A stretch of 64,000 bases of DNA, taken from assembly GCA_964495385.1 (NCBI GenBank), contig CAZBVO010000002.1:1-64000 (forward strand), given 5' to 3'. A model generated the notes under the pieces. It searched no databases. It worked only from the letters and a program-made list of their open reading frames with translations, and had not been told where the DNA came from. A program made the translations under genes and the position numbers. This document shows, piece after piece, positions 44,299 through 52,516 of this stretch (its first letter is position 1; each line of letters opens with the position of its first letter). The stretch comes from CAG-1138 sp964495385. Lineage in GTDB: Bacteria > Bacillota > Clostridia > Christensenellales > CAG-917.

Positions 44299-44652
44299 CT
44301 ATTCGATAACTGCAAGCAGATCGCCGGTGTTGACGGTTGCGCCTTTTTGAACCATAACGGTGATGCGACCGGTTGCGTTTGCGGCGATGTCGTTTTCCAT
44401 CTTCATTGCTTCGAGCACGATAACCGCTTCGCCTTCGGTGACGGATGCGCCGTTTGCCACTTTGACGTCGTTGATGGTGCCCGGCATCGGAGCGGTAAGT
44501 TTTACGCCGCCTTTCGGAGCGGTTTTGACTTGTGGTGCAGGTTGAGCTGCAGGTTGAGCCGCTACCGGAGCGGTTACGACAGCGTCTGCGGAAACTTCTT
44601 CAAGTTCCACAACGTAATTTTGACCGTTAACGTTTACATTAAATTTACGCAT
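44299..44652 (-). CDS. Biotin carrier protein of the decarboxylase
   Basis: A 117-residue protein. It begins with a short beta-strand head (M-R-K-F-N-V-N-V-N-G), has an Ala/Pro/Gln-rich linker (about 28-50), and ends in a biotinyl domain with the biotinylation motif E-A-M-K-M-E near residue 84, the lysine being the attachment site. This is the layout of GcdC/MmdC-type subunits. It shuttles carboxybiotin between OadA and OadB. Set between oadG and oadB in one operon. Confidence 0.94.
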   Translation of the reverse strand: MRKFNVNVNGQNYVVELEEVSADAVVTAPVAAQPAAQPAPQVKTAPKGGVKLTAPMPGTINDVKVANGASVTEGEAVIVLEAMKMENDIAANATGRITVMVQKGATVNTGDLLAVIE

Positions 44653-44667
44653 AATTCTATCTCCAAA

Positions 44668-44982
44668 CTAAATTTTTCTTATACTTTTTACGGCGTACTT
44701 TGTGTCGGTGCCGTTTTCGGACGCTTCCTCGCTGAGGACAACGTTCAAAGTTGCCATGATTGCCGCTTGAATTTCCTGTTCGTCGGTTGCAGGGGCTGCT
44801 TCCGCTTCGGGCAAGGTAGCTTCAACTTCGGCTTTCTTTTGATAAAAGATTTTTTCGAATATCTTCAAAACGCCCACAAGAATAAACAGCATCAAAAAAA
44901 CAACGCCGAGACCTATAAGCGTGGTTTGCGCTCCGAGCAACAGTTTGTCGCCGATATCCGATGCGATAAGATTGAATATCAT
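44668..44982 (-). CDS. oadG: OadG-type small membrane subunit
   Basis: A 104-residue protein with one membrane segment (about 20-42, T-T-L-I-G-L-G-V-V-F-L-M-L-F-I-L-V-G-V-L) and a cytoplasmic acidic tail. G-L-G-V-V-F-L is typical of OadG/MmdD subunits, which hold the Na+ pump together. ATG 44982 follows GAGG by 5 nt; a GTG two codons earlier is less likely. It is the first gene of the oad operon, after about 200 bp of A/T-rich non-coding DNA that must hold its promoter. Confidence 0.88.
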   Translation of the reverse strand: MIFNLIASDIGDKLLLGAQTTLIGLGVVFLMLFILVGVLKIFEKIFYQKKAEVEATLPEAEAAPATDEQEIQAAIMATLNVVLSEEASENGTDTKYAVKSIRKI

Positions 44983-45170
44983 TTTCACCTCGCGATGCGC
45001 TTTTGCGCACCAATTGTAATGTTATTTAAATTTGTTTAAAGATTTAATTTTATTATTTATAATAATTAAATCACTTATCCCAAATTCGCCTAGTTTAAAT
45101 TATAGCCCATAAAGTGCTTTTTGGCAAGGATTTAGGGGGTTGATTTTTACATTTTCAGACAAATTGTTTT

Positions 45171-45197
45171 TAAAAAAACCGCAGAAAAATCTGCGGT
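45171..45197 (-). terminator. Terminator after rluB
   Basis: Minus-strand stem ACCGCAGA / TCTGCGGT with a TTTT loop, followed by T7, 5 nt beyond the stop codon. Confidence 0.85.
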
Positions 45198-45202
45198 AGT
45201 TT

Positions 45203-45922
45203 TTAAAGATTTTTAAGATATTCCACCTCGAAGTCGAAAAGATGGCGAGTTTTGCCTCTGCCGAGGCCGCCCAAACGCAGATCGCCTATGGAAATTCGTT
45301 TCAAAAACACCACGTTTTTGTCCACGGCTTCGAACATGCGCCTGATTTGACGGTTGCGACCTTCAAAAATGGTCATTTCGTATTTGTAAATTTTGCCGTT
45401 TTGTTCGGTTTCTTTAAACTTGATTTTGGCACGTTTGGTTTTTACGCCGTCAAGTTCGACGCCCTTCCTTAAAAGCGCAAGATCGTTTTCGGGAACTTCC
45501 CCTTCAACTTTCACGATGTACGTTTTCGGAATTTCGTGGCTCGGGTGCGTAAGGTAGTTTGCCAGTTCGCCGTCGTTGGTAAACAACAAAAGACCTTCGC
45601 TGTCGTAGTCCAATCTGCCCACCGAAAACAGTCTGGTTTCCGTTGTCAGATAATCGTAAACGGTTTTGCGGCCTTTATCCTCGTCCTGTGCGGTGCAAAC
45701 GCAACCTTTCGGCTTGTTCATCATAAGGTAAATTTTTTTGTCAACGGGTTTGACGTTTCTGCCGTCAACCGAAACGGTGTCGTTTTTGTCGTTGATTTCG
45801 ACGCCGAGGCGTTCGACTTTGACGCCATTGACTTTAACTCGGCCTTCTTCGATAAGTTTGTCGGCTCCGCGCCTCGATGCGACGCCGCAATCGGCGATGT
45901 ATTTGTTGAGTCTTACGATCAT
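45203..45922 (-). CDS. rluB: RsuA/RluB-family pseudouridine synthase
   Basis: A 239-residue rRNA pseudouridine synthase. An N-terminal S4 RNA-binding domain (L-N-K-Y-I-A-D-C-G-V-A-S-R-R-G-A-D) is followed by the catalytic domain, with G-R-L-D-Y-D-S-E-G-L-L-L-F-T-N-D-G holding the catalytic Asp near residue 104 and F-E-G-R-N-R-Q-I-R-R-M-F near 190. RluB modifies 23S rRNA near position 2605; RsuA/RluE cannot be fully excluded. The scpA-scpB-...-rluB order seen here is conserved in Bacillota and favours RluB. Confidence 0.92.
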   Translation of the reverse strand: MIVRLNKYIADCGVASRRGADKLIEEGRVKVNGVKVERLGVEINDKNDTVSVDGRNVKPVDKKIYLMMNKPKGCVCTAQDEDKGRKTVYDYLTTETRLFSVGRLDYDSEGLLLFTNDGELANYLTHPSHEIPKTYIVKVEGEVPENDLALLRKGVELDGVKTKRAKIKFKETEQNGKIYKYEMTIFEGRNRQIRRMFEAVDKNVVFLKRISIGDLRLGGLGRGKTRHLFDFEVEYLKNL

Positions 45923-45956
45923 GCTCCCTCCCGTCTGCCTTCACGGCAGTCAAACG

Positions 45957-47048
45957 TTATTTCCCCTGCATTGTAATAAAATCGGCGGAAAAAATCAAGC
46001 GATTGCCGCAATAAACGTCCAACTTCCCGACTTTTTCGCCCAAATTTACGCCGTTTGGCAAAACGTCCGGTAAATCATAACCGATTCTAAGATGCTCGGC
46101 TTCCGATTCGGTCAGCGGAAACAGAGGCGAATTTTGGGGCAGGCACAACACTTTGTCGCCCTTTTGGGTTTCTAAATAAGTCGCGTGCGCAGGCGCAAAA
46201 TAAAGCGGAACCGGTTTGTAGGATGCAAAACACTTGTCCAACATGGTTGCGCTTTCCTGCCACATATCGGCTTTGTTTAAAACCACCGACACCAAAGTCA
46301 TGCCGTGTTTTTGGGCGGCGGTTACCAAACATCTTCCGGCTTTTTTGGTATAACCGGTTTTTACTCCGATTGCTCCGTCGTAGGATTGCAACATTTTGTT
46401 TTTATTTTTTAAATAGCGGTAGCCTTGGTCGGTTTTGTAAGGGATTTTGACGGATTTTGTCGAAACAATTTGCCTAAAATCCTCGTTTTTTAAGGCGTAA
46501 GCGGTTATGACGGCAAGGTCGTAGGCCGAAGTGTAATGGTTGTCGGAGTGCAAACCGTGCGGATTTTCGAAATGCGAATCCGACAAATTGAGGTCTTTGA
46601 CCAATTCGTTCATTTTTGCAGTAAAACTTTGTACGTTTCCGCAAGTTACGATTGCAAGGGCCGTCGCCGCATCGTTCCCCGATTGCAACATAAGCCCGTA
46701 AAGCAAATCCCTGACCGACATTTTTTCGCCTTCTACAAGGTAAATGCTGCTCCCCTCGACGCCTACGGCCTCTTTTGGAATTTCAACCGCTTTGTCCAAA
46801 TTTTCGGTGTTTTCTATGACGGTTATCGCCGTAACGATTTTTGTGGTCGAGGCATTCGGAAGTCGCAAATTTTCGTTTTTCCCCGACAAAATCCTAAGCG
46901 ACGAGGCATCCAAAACGATTTCGGACGAGCAGGACTCGGCCGCAAAAGCGCAAACGCTCCCCGACACTGCCGTCAGCGGAACGGCAAGCACCACAGCAAG
47001 CAGAATCACTTCAACAAATTTAAGGCGTTTTTTAAAAGCTCCGACCAT
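45957..47048 (-). CDS. D-alanyl-D-alanine carboxypeptidase, DacF-like
   Basis: A 363-residue class C-type PBP (S11 peptidase) with a signal peptide (cleavage expected near A-F-A-A, about residue 36). The motifs are S-T-T-K (nucleophile), S-G-N and K-T-G-Y. It trims the terminal D-Ala of peptidoglycan stem peptides. A second S11 enzyme lies at 50407. Its ATG has a strong GGAGG and overlaps the 3' end of ytfJ by 43 nt. The location beside sporulation gene ytfJ resembles DacF, which shapes spore cortex crosslinking; that role is inferred from context. Confidence 0.9.
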   Translation of the reverse strand: MVGAFKKRLKFVEVILLAVVLAVPLTAVSGSVCAFAAESCSSEIVLDASSLRILSGKNENLRLPNASTTKIVTAITVIENTENLDKAVEIPKEAVGVEGSSIYLVEGEKMSVRDLLYGLMLQSGNDAATALAIVTCGNVQSFTAKMNELVKDLNLSDSHFENPHGLHSDNHYTSAYDLAVITAYALKNEDFRQIVSTKSVKIPYKTDQGYRYLKNKNKMLQSYDGAIGVKTGYTKKAGRCLVTAAQKHGMTLVSVVLNKADMWQESATMLDKCFASYKPVPLYFAPAHATYLETQKGDKVLCLPQNSPLFPLTESEAEHLRIGYDLPDVLPNGVNLGEKVGKLDVYCGNRLIFSADFITMQGK

Positions 47049-47356
47049 TTGTCGTCCCCCTCCGTTTTGTCGATTTTGATAAAGCTGGTTTTGCCCGACG
47101 AACTCGCCACAAAGCCTATGGGCGTTATGTTTGCTCCTGCGCCGATGCCTCCGGCATAGGGGTAAGAATCGTCGATTTCGTAATTGAATCCGTATTCGCC
47201 GCCTCCCGAGACGTACCCGAAACTTACTTTGGAAATGGGAATCACTATCGTCCCGTCCGACAAGGTTACGGGGGTTCCGACGATGTTGTCGGCATCTATT
47301 CCAGATTTGACGGTGTCAAAGGTATTTTTGATGATTTCGGTGATGTTTTGTGACAT
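47006..47356 (-). CDS. ytfJ: Sporulation protein YtfJ
   Basis: A 116-residue GerW/YtfJ-family protein needed in Bacillus for spore germination with some nutrients. Family wording: I-I-K-N-T-F-D-T-V-K-S-G-I-D-A-D-N-I-V-G-T-P-V, T-I-V-I-P-I-S-K-V-S-F-G-Y-V-S-G-G-G-E-Y and G-G-I-G-A-G-A-N-I-T-P-I-G-F. A GGGGAGG ribosome site precedes the ATG. It overlaps the DUF2953 gene by 61 nt upstream and dacF by 43 nt downstream. Confidence 0.94.
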   Translation of the reverse strand: MSQNITEIIKNTFDTVKSGIDADNIVGTPVTLSDGTIVIPISKVSFGYVSGGGEYGFNYEIDDSYPYAGGIGAGANITPIGFVASSSGKTSFIKIDKTEGDDKWSELLKNALNLLK

Positions 47357-47877
47357 TTTTTATCCTCCCCGCGTATGATGTTCCAAAGCGACAGTTTTAT
47401 TCCGACGTTAAGGTCCAGAAACAATTTGTCGCTGCCTGCCCGTACGGCGTTTTTTGAAATTTTGACGTTTAAAAACCGTTCGGCAATTTCGCATAACGAC
47501 AAAAACGTCCCTAAAATAATTGCCGTTTTTGCGCTGTCGGTGGTTCCCAAAAACACGTCCGCCGAAATTTCGCATACTTCCGTTGCACCAAAAATTCGCT
47601 TTAAAATATTTGCAGAACGCTTGGGTTTTTGAATGTTTTTGTCAGAAGACCGATGATTTTTCAAATTGATTTTTTTTGGTTCAAAATTGCCCAAAACCCA
47701 AAATAAGCCCGATTTTGTTATATAAAACCGCACTTTTGCGACTAATATGCCCCAAAATCTAACCTCAACCAGCGCATAACCGTACTCTGCGGCAACGTAT
47801 ATGCGGATGCCGATTTTATGTTTTGTAAAAAACAATAATATTAAGCAAAGCGCAAAAATCACAACAAAAAAAGCCAT
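47296..47877 (-). CDS. DUF2953 membrane-anchored protein
   Basis: A 193-residue protein with an N-terminal membrane helix (about 3-18) and a soluble domain of the DUF2953 type. The C-terminal L-D-L-N-V-G-I-K-L-S-L-W-N-I-I family signature is clear. Function is unknown; in Clostridia and Bacillus (YtfI) it sits next to ytfJ and is thought to be sporulation-linked. Its last 61 nt overlap the ytfJ start in another frame. Confidence 0.87.
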   Translation of the reverse strand: MAFFVVIFALCLILLFFTKHKIGIRIYVAAEYGYALVEVRFWGILVAKVRFYITKSGLFWVLGNFEPKKINLKNHRSSDKNIQKPKRSANILKRIFGATEVCEISADVFLGTTDSAKTAIILGTFLSLCEIAERFLNVKISKNAVRAGSDKLFLDLNVGIKLSLWNIIRGEDKKCHKTSPKSSKIPLTPSNLE

Positions 47878-47910
47878 ACGTTTATTGTACGGCTTTTTGA
47901 AACAAATATT

Positions 47911-48690
47911 CTATTCGTAAAGTTCGACGTCGTCGCCCGAAAGGAAGTCGTCGTCATCGTCGTCATCGTTCCAGATATCGAATTCATCGTCGTCGATAGC
48001 GACGTTGTCGGGCGAAATTTCGTCGCGCGGCTTCGTGAGTATATCCGGAATTTTGTATCCCTGCACTTCCGGCCCGACAATAATTTCTTCCGCCGAATCG
48101 TCGTCCTTGAAAATTTTGCGGTTAGCGTAAAGCGTGTCGCGAGTGGCGTTGTAGTTCTGCTCGAAAATTGCGATACGCTCGATAACCTGATTGTAGTCCG
48201 GCAAATCGTCGATGCTTTCAAGCTGAAAACGCTTCAAAAACTCGTCGGTGGTGCCAAACAGCACCGGATGTCCGACTGCGTCTTTTCGGCCCACAACTTC
48301 GATGAGTCCTGCCTTTTGAAGCATGGTAATTTGATATTCTACGGTCGTAACGCCCCTGATTTCCTCAAGCTCGGGCCTTGTTATAGGCTGGCGATAAGCG
48401 ATAATCGACAAAACTTCCAACAACGATTTCGAAAGTTCCCTTTCCTTTATCGGCGTCAAAACTTCGGCCAAGGTGTCGCCGTAGGCCGGATTGGAGCTGA
48501 ATTGATATTTATCGTTGAACGACAAAAGCAAAATGCCGCTGTCTCCCGAGTATTTTTCTTTAAGTTCCTCTATAATTTTGGTAAGTTCCCTGGTGGTCAG
48601 CGCAGGAATTTTTTCGACGATGTCCTTTTTGGACAGCGGATCGCCGCTTGCAAAAATCAACGCTTCGACAACCTGTTTAATATTCTCCAA
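47911..48690 (-). CDS. scpB: Segregation and condensation protein B
   Basis: A 259-residue winged-helix kleisin-interacting element that joins ScpA and SMC in the condensin complex. The core (about 1-170) has V-V-E-A-L-I-F-A-S-G-D-P-L, Q-F-S-S-N-P-A-Y-G, L-S-I-I-A-Y-R-Q-P-I-T-R-P-E-L-E-E-I-R-G-V and F-G-T-T-D-E-F-L-K-R-F. A TTG at 48690, overlapping the scpA end by 14 nt and preceded by GAGGGGGAC, gives the usual L-E-N-I-K-Q-V-V-E-A-L-I-F start. The Asp/Glu-rich tail of about 70 residues is longer than average. Confidence 0.93.
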   Translation of the reverse strand: MENIKQVVEALIFASGDPLSKKDIVEKIPALTTRELTKIIEELKEKYSGDSGILLLSFNDKYQFSSNPAYGDTLAEVLTPIKERELSKSLLEVLSIIAYRQPITRPELEEIRGVTTVEYQITMLQKAGLIEVVGRKDAVGHPVLFGTTDEFLKRFQLESIDDLPDYNQVIERIAIFEQNYNATRDTLYANRKIFKDDDSAEEIIVGPEVQGYKIPDILTKPRDEISPDNVAIDDDEFDIWNDDDDDDDFLSGDDVELYE

Positions 48691-49600
48691 GTTCTTTGTC
48701 CCCCTCTTCGATGTTGGTGATAGGCACTGCGCCTTCGGCCAGAACAATCTCGATATCGCCGAAACTGTCCTGCTGTGCGGTTTTTACGACTTGATTTTTG
48801 ATAAGCACCAAAAGCGCAAAAAACGTGTTTACGATGTCAAGCCTGGTAAAGTCGTCGTCGAAAAGCGCAAACAGCGTCAGTTTCTTCTCCGAAAAAACAC
48901 GCTGCGAAATGTAGCTTATGCGGTTTGAAACCGAAAACCGTTCCTTCATGACCTTTTTAGGTTCGATGTCGGCTTCTCTGCGGTTCATGCGGTCGATGAG
49001 TTTCGCAAACGCGTCCAGCAGCTTGTCCATCGAAAAGTTTTTGATGGTCAGCCTGTAGTCGTCGTCGGTGTAAACGGGTTCGCGATAAAATCGGTTGGTA
49101 GTTTCAAGCTCCTTTATCCTTTGCGACATGGTTTTGAACATCTCGTACTCTTTCAGACGATCGATAAGGTTGCGCTGAGCCTCTTCCGCCTCGATGGAAA
49201 CGTCGCTTTCGGTCGGAAGAATGTGAACGGATTTTATGTAAATAAGTTCGGATGCCGTAGTCAAAAATTCCCCGGCGTACTGAATTTCGGCTTCGTCGAA
49301 TTTTTCGACTTTCGAAATGATTTCCAAATACTGCTTTGTTATGTCCGAAACAAAAAGCTCGTCGATGTCAAGTTTTTTGTTTTTGAGCATAAACAGCAAA
49401 AGGTCCAACGGACCGTCGAAATGCGAGAGGAAAAAAACATAGTTTTTTCGTCCCTGAATAAGGTCTTCGTCGGTTTGGTAAAAGCTTACGTTTTCGTAGC
49501 CCTCGACCAAATTGTCCTCAAAATCGTAACGGTCGGCGTTGGCGACAATTTCGCCGTCGGATTGGACCATATTAAGTTTTTTCTCTTGTATGTCTTCCAT
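48677..49600 (-). CDS. scpA: Segregation and condensation protein A
   Basis: A 307-residue kleisin subunit of the SMC-ScpAB complex. The recognisable kleisin start F-F-L-S-H-F-D-G-P-L-D-L-L-L-F-M-L-K begins only at about residue 55. It is preceded by an acidic N-terminal extension (D-R-Y-D-F-E-D-N-L-V-E-G-Y-E-N-V) absent from most homologues. The C-terminal winged helix includes T-L-F-A-L-F-D-D-D-F-T-R-L-D-I-V-N-T-F-F-A-L-L-V-L-I-K. ATG 49600 overlaps the stop of the protease gene (TGATG), which fixes the start. Confidence 0.93.
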   Translation of the reverse strand: MEDIQEKKLNMVQSDGEIVANADRYDFEDNLVEGYENVSFYQTDEDLIQGRKNYVFFLSHFDGPLDLLLFMLKNKKLDIDELFVSDITKQYLEIISKVEKFDEAEIQYAGEFLTTASELIYIKSVHILPTESDVSIEAEEAQRNLIDRLKEYEMFKTMSQRIKELETTNRFYREPVYTDDDYRLTIKNFSMDKLLDAFAKLIDRMNRREADIEPKKVMKERFSVSNRISYISQRVFSEKKLTLFALFDDDFTRLDIVNTFFALLVLIKNQVVKTAQQDSFGDIEIVLAEGAVPITNIEEGDKELGEY

Positions 49601-50304
49601 CAAAACGTCCAACCTCCGAAAATAAGCGAAAACAGTTTCAAAAACAGATCGTCAACAAAGCCGATGTAAATTTCAAGCACGTCCAACGACGGAACTATCG
49701 AGCCCAACACAACCAAACCTATAAGGATATAATTGCCGTATCTGCCTAAAAAATCGGTTACTTTGCTCTTTGGCGCAACCGCTTGCAAAACTCTGTAACC
49801 GTCAAGCGGATAAAGCGGCAAAAGGTTGAACGCTATGAGCGAAAGATTTACGGACACGCTGTAAAAGAAAAACACGTAAAACAGCAAAAACACTCGGCTC
49901 GCAAATTCCGAAGCCTGCATGCCTCCGAAAATCAGTATCATCAAAAAGCCCAGCAAATAGCTTAAAAACGCCAAAACGAAATTTGCCGCAACGCCTGCAA
50001 GCGATACGGTTACAACGCCCTTTTTAACGTTTTTGAAATTGCGGAAATCCACGGGAACGGGTTTTGCCCAACCAAACCCCACAAACAGCATCATCAAAAA
50101 ACCGATAGGATCGAAATGTTTTTTAGGGTTGAAATTCAAACGTCCCATCAGCTTTGCGGTCGGATCGCCGTTTAAAAGCGCAACGTAGCCGTGCGCCACT
50201 TCGTGGCACATTATGGCAAGCATAACCGCCGCAAGCATTGCGACAAGATATATAAATATTTCAACGGGCGAAAGGCCGCTTTGAAAAAGCTGAACTAAGA
50301 ACAT
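49600..50304 (-). CDS. Site-2 protease family (M50) membrane protein
   Basis: A 234-residue intramembrane metalloprotease. The zinc motif H-E-V-A-H lies near residue 35 and the third ligand is in N-L-L-P-L-Y-P-L-D-G-Y-R near 170. At least five hydrophobic segments are seen, with G-F-G-W-A-K-P-V-P-V between them. It is the small YwhC/SpoIVFB-like form without PDZ domain. It regularly precedes scpA-scpB in Clostridia. The substrate is unknown; a sporulation or membrane-stress role is possible. Confidence 0.92.
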   Translation of the reverse strand: MFLVQLFQSGLSPVEIFIYLVAMLAAVMLAIMCHEVAHGYVALLNGDPTAKLMGRLNFNPKKHFDPIGFLMMLFVGFGWAKPVPVDFRNFKNVKKGVVTVSLAGVAANFVLAFLSYLLGFLMILIFGGMQASEFASRVFLLFYVFFFYSVSVNLSLIAFNLLPLYPLDGYRVLQAVAPKSKVTDFLGRYGNYILIGLVVLGSIVPSLDVLEIYIGFVDDLFLKLFSLIFGGWTF

Positions 50305-50370
50305 AATACTCCTTTATACCGTTCAATTATAAACTACTTGTCGCCTTTTGTCAATTATACACGTTGTTTT

Positions 50371-50403
50371 GAAAAAACAAAAAGCGGACAAAAACGTCCG
50401 CTT
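50371..50403 (-). terminator. Terminator after dacB
   Basis: Minus-strand stem AAGCGGAC / GTCCGCTT followed by TTTTGTTTTTTC. Confidence 0.85.
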
Positions 50404-50406
50404 ACT

Positions 50407-51561
50407 TTACCATTCTTCGCCGATATTTCGTATTTTGTCCCACAAACTTGCCTTTTCGACGTCCGATGCCGCATAAAGAGTTGCCTCGGCCACGACTTTG
50501 CCGTCGGAATATACGGTTAATTTTCCGACCTCGTCGCCTTTTGCGATAGGTGCTTTAAGTTTTGCCGGGACAAAAGTTTCCGTCCTAAATTCTGCCTTCG
50601 AGCCACGCTCGACAACAACTTTTACGTCATCTAAAACGGTAAGTGCAACAGTTTTGGATTTTCCTCTCGAAACCTTTGCTTCCGCAACCGTGTCTCCTGC
50701 CGAAAACACTTTTCTTGCCTCGAATTTCGAAAAACCGAGGTCAAACAGTTCGCTAACCGTTTTGTTGCGCTCTTTGGAGCTTTTGGCTCCCGTTACCGTC
50801 GCTATAATTCTGACGCCGTTACGCTGGGCCGATGCGGACAAACAGTACATTGCTTCCGAGGTAAAGCCCGTTTTCCCCGAATCGCAACCTTTGTAGAACC
50901 TGACAAGCTTGTTGGTGTTGGTCATGACGGTTGTCCTTCCGTCGGGATGAACAAAATCTTCAAGCCAAATCGAACAGTATTTTTTGTAAAGCGGAAACTT
51001 AATAAGTTCGCCCGTCATTACGTTAACGTCCCGTGCCGTCGAATAACCGTTTTTGGCAGGCAAACCCGTTGCGTTCACAAAATTCGTCGAAGTCATGTCA
51101 AGCTCCGCCGCTCGCCTGTTCATAAGCGAAACAAAGCCGTCCTCGCTGCCGCCCAAATGTTCGGCCAGAGCAACCGCGCTGTCGTTTGCCGACGCAACTA
51201 CAACCGATTTCAAAAGCTCGGTCAGCTTTATTTTGTCGCCCGCTTTCAAAAACACCTGACTTCCGCCCATGGATGCCGCGTGTTCGGACACTTCGACCAA
51301 GTCGGTTTCCGAAACGTCGCCCCTGTCGATTGCCTCCAACGTCAAAAGCGAAGTCATAATTTTGACCATACTTGCAATAGGTTTTTTCTCGTTTTCGCAT
51401 TTTTTGAAAACAACTTTGCCCGTCGAGTACTCCGTAACGTATGCGCACTCGACTGCGTCGTAATTATTCTGTGCGGCGGCGGTCGGATGTCCGCCGAACA
51501 AAATGCCGCACGTCGCCATAAACACGGATAAAACCGTTGCCGTAAAAATTTTTTTAAACAT
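50407..51561 (-). CDS. D-alanyl-D-alanine carboxypeptidase, DacB-type
   Basis: A 384-residue S11 peptidase with an N-terminal signal peptide (about 1-29, ending T-A-A-A-Q). It has nucleophile motif S-M-V-K, S-A-N-D in place of SxN, and K-T-G-F-T. The C-terminal beta-sandwich PBP5-like domain ends with a weakly amphipathic tail (A-S-L-W-D-K-I-R-N-I). The ATG at 51561 follows GAGGTG; an upstream in-frame start is longer than needed. A paralogue lies at 45957. With spoIVB and ytfJ nearby, a spore-cortex role similar to Bacillus DacB is plausible but unproven. Confidence 0.9.
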   Translation of the reverse strand: MFKKIFTATVLSVFMATCGILFGGHPTAAAQNNYDAVECAYVTEYSTGKVVFKKCENEKKPIASMVKIMTSLLTLEAIDRGDVSETDLVEVSEHAASMGGSQVFLKAGDKIKLTELLKSVVVASANDSAVALAEHLGGSEDGFVSLMNRRAAELDMTSTNFVNATGLPAKNGYSTARDVNVMTGELIKFPLYKKYCSIWLEDFVHPDGRTTVMTNTNKLVRFYKGCDSGKTGFTSEAMYCLSASAQRNGVRIIATVTGAKSSKERNKTVSELFDLGFSKFEARKVFSAGDTVAEAKVSRGKSKTVALTVLDDVKVVVERGSKAEFRTETFVPAKLKAPIAKGDEVGKLTVYSDGKVVAEATLYAASDVEKASLWDKIRNIGEEW

Positions 51562-51606
51562 TTTATCACCTCGCACTTAGTTTTTGCAAGGCAAAGTTTT
51601 TTATCC

Positions 51607-52143
51607 CTAAAACAGTATCACGTCAAAAATAAGTTCGAAAACCAAGTTCAGCAAAATTATGGCCGCAAGGTTGGTGAGCCAGCACGAACCCACTTCTTTT
51701 ATCGTCCGCTTAAAATCCAAACAGCAGCACTCGCCTGCCTTAACCGATGCATACGCCAGTACCGCGGCCGAAAACAGCGCAAGCGGCAGATAGAGCAAAA
51801 AAGCATTTATTATGCCCCAAAATCCGCCGAATTTCAACAGCTTAAACAGCGCGCGCCCCCAAACGGTAAAAACCACGGCAACGCCGACAAACCCCGCTAT
51901 GCCGTTGCCTTTAATACAATATGCTTTCACAAAAAAGACTACCGCATAGGCCGCAAGCATATAAAAACCGTAGCGAAACACCAAACTTTTGTAAACCAAT
52001 TCGTCGGGTTCGTTGTCGGGATTTTGCAAAAGTATGCCCAAAACAATTCCCGCTGCGGCCGCAAAAAGCGTGGTCAAAAAGGGTTTAAGGTTGTTTTTGA
52101 CGGTAAACGTTAAGGCCGAAAAGGCTTGTTTTCGATATTTCAT
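51607..52143 (-). CDS. Five-helix membrane protein, possible SpoIIM relative
   Basis: A 178-residue protein with about five hydrophobic segments (roughly 21-40, 55-75, 80-97, 110-135, 157-177) and a cysteine triplet G-E-C-C-C-L-D-F-K-R near 138-145. The basic N-terminus, N-N-L-K-P-F-L followed by G-I-V-L-G-I-L-L, and the helix count resemble SpoIIM, the forespore-engulfment protein, which in Clostridia is often found with the M50 protease and scpAB genes. Similarity is weak, so the assignment rests mostly on context. It could be an unrelated membrane protein. Confidence 0.5.
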   Translation of the reverse strand: MKYRKQAFSALTFTVKNNLKPFLTTLFAAAAGIVLGILLQNPDNEPDELVYKSLVFRYGFYMLAAYAVVFFVKAYCIKGNGIAGFVGVAVVFTVWGRALFKLLKFGGFWGIINAFLLYLPLALFSAAVLAYASVKAGECCCLDFKRTIKEVGSCWLTNLAAIILLNLVFELIFDVILF

Positions 52144-52164
52144 ACAAAATTATATGCAACGACG

Positions 52165-52506
52165 CTACCGTCTGTTACAAAACGAAAGTTTGTCAAGCAC
52201 GGTAAACACAAACTGTTTGTTGGACGGTTTGCCCTTTTTCTGATCCACGGTTTCGCCGAATTCGTCGTAAAGTTTGTTTACGTCGGCTTTAAGCCAGGCG
52301 GCGGATATTGCGTTTTGAATGTCTTTCTCAACGGTTTCTGCGCTCTTGCCGTATTTTGCGCCTATATTCACGTAGCCGACGTATTTAAGCGGCAAAATTT
52401 CTTCGCCTCGGGCGGCCGACAGAATAAGGTCGGCAAGTAAGTTGTAGCCTGCCAATTGCGGCAAAAAACCTATTTCGAGCATGTAATTTTTGATTTTTGC
52501 AAGCAT
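52165..52506 (-). CDS. Receiver-less Spo0A C-terminal domain protein
   Basis: A 113-residue protein consisting only of the Spo0A effector domain. It matches L-x-E-I-G-x-x-x-x-x-x-G-Y-x-x-L at the start, then I-G-A-K-Y-G-K-S-A-E-T-V-E-K-D-I-Q-N-A-I-S-A-A-W, and K-G-K-P-S-N-K-Q-F-V-F-T-V-L-D-K-L at the end. The response-receiver half of normal Spo0A (about 265 residues) is missing, and no remnant lies upstream, where spoIVB ends 81 bp away. In the recognition helix the basic residues of Bacillus Spo0A (S-R-V-E-R-A-I-R-H) are replaced (E-T-V-E-K-D-I-Q-N). It occupies the normal spo0A position after spoIVB. GGAGG lies 5 nt before the ATG. DNA binding and function are uncertain. Confidence 0.82.
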   Translation of the reverse strand: MLAKIKNYMLEIGFLPQLAGYNLLADLILSAARGEEILPLKYVGYVNIGAKYGKSAETVEKDIQNAISAAWLKADVNKLYDEFGETVDQKKGKPSNKQFVFTVLDKLSFCNRR

Positions 52507-52516
52507 AATTTCCTCC

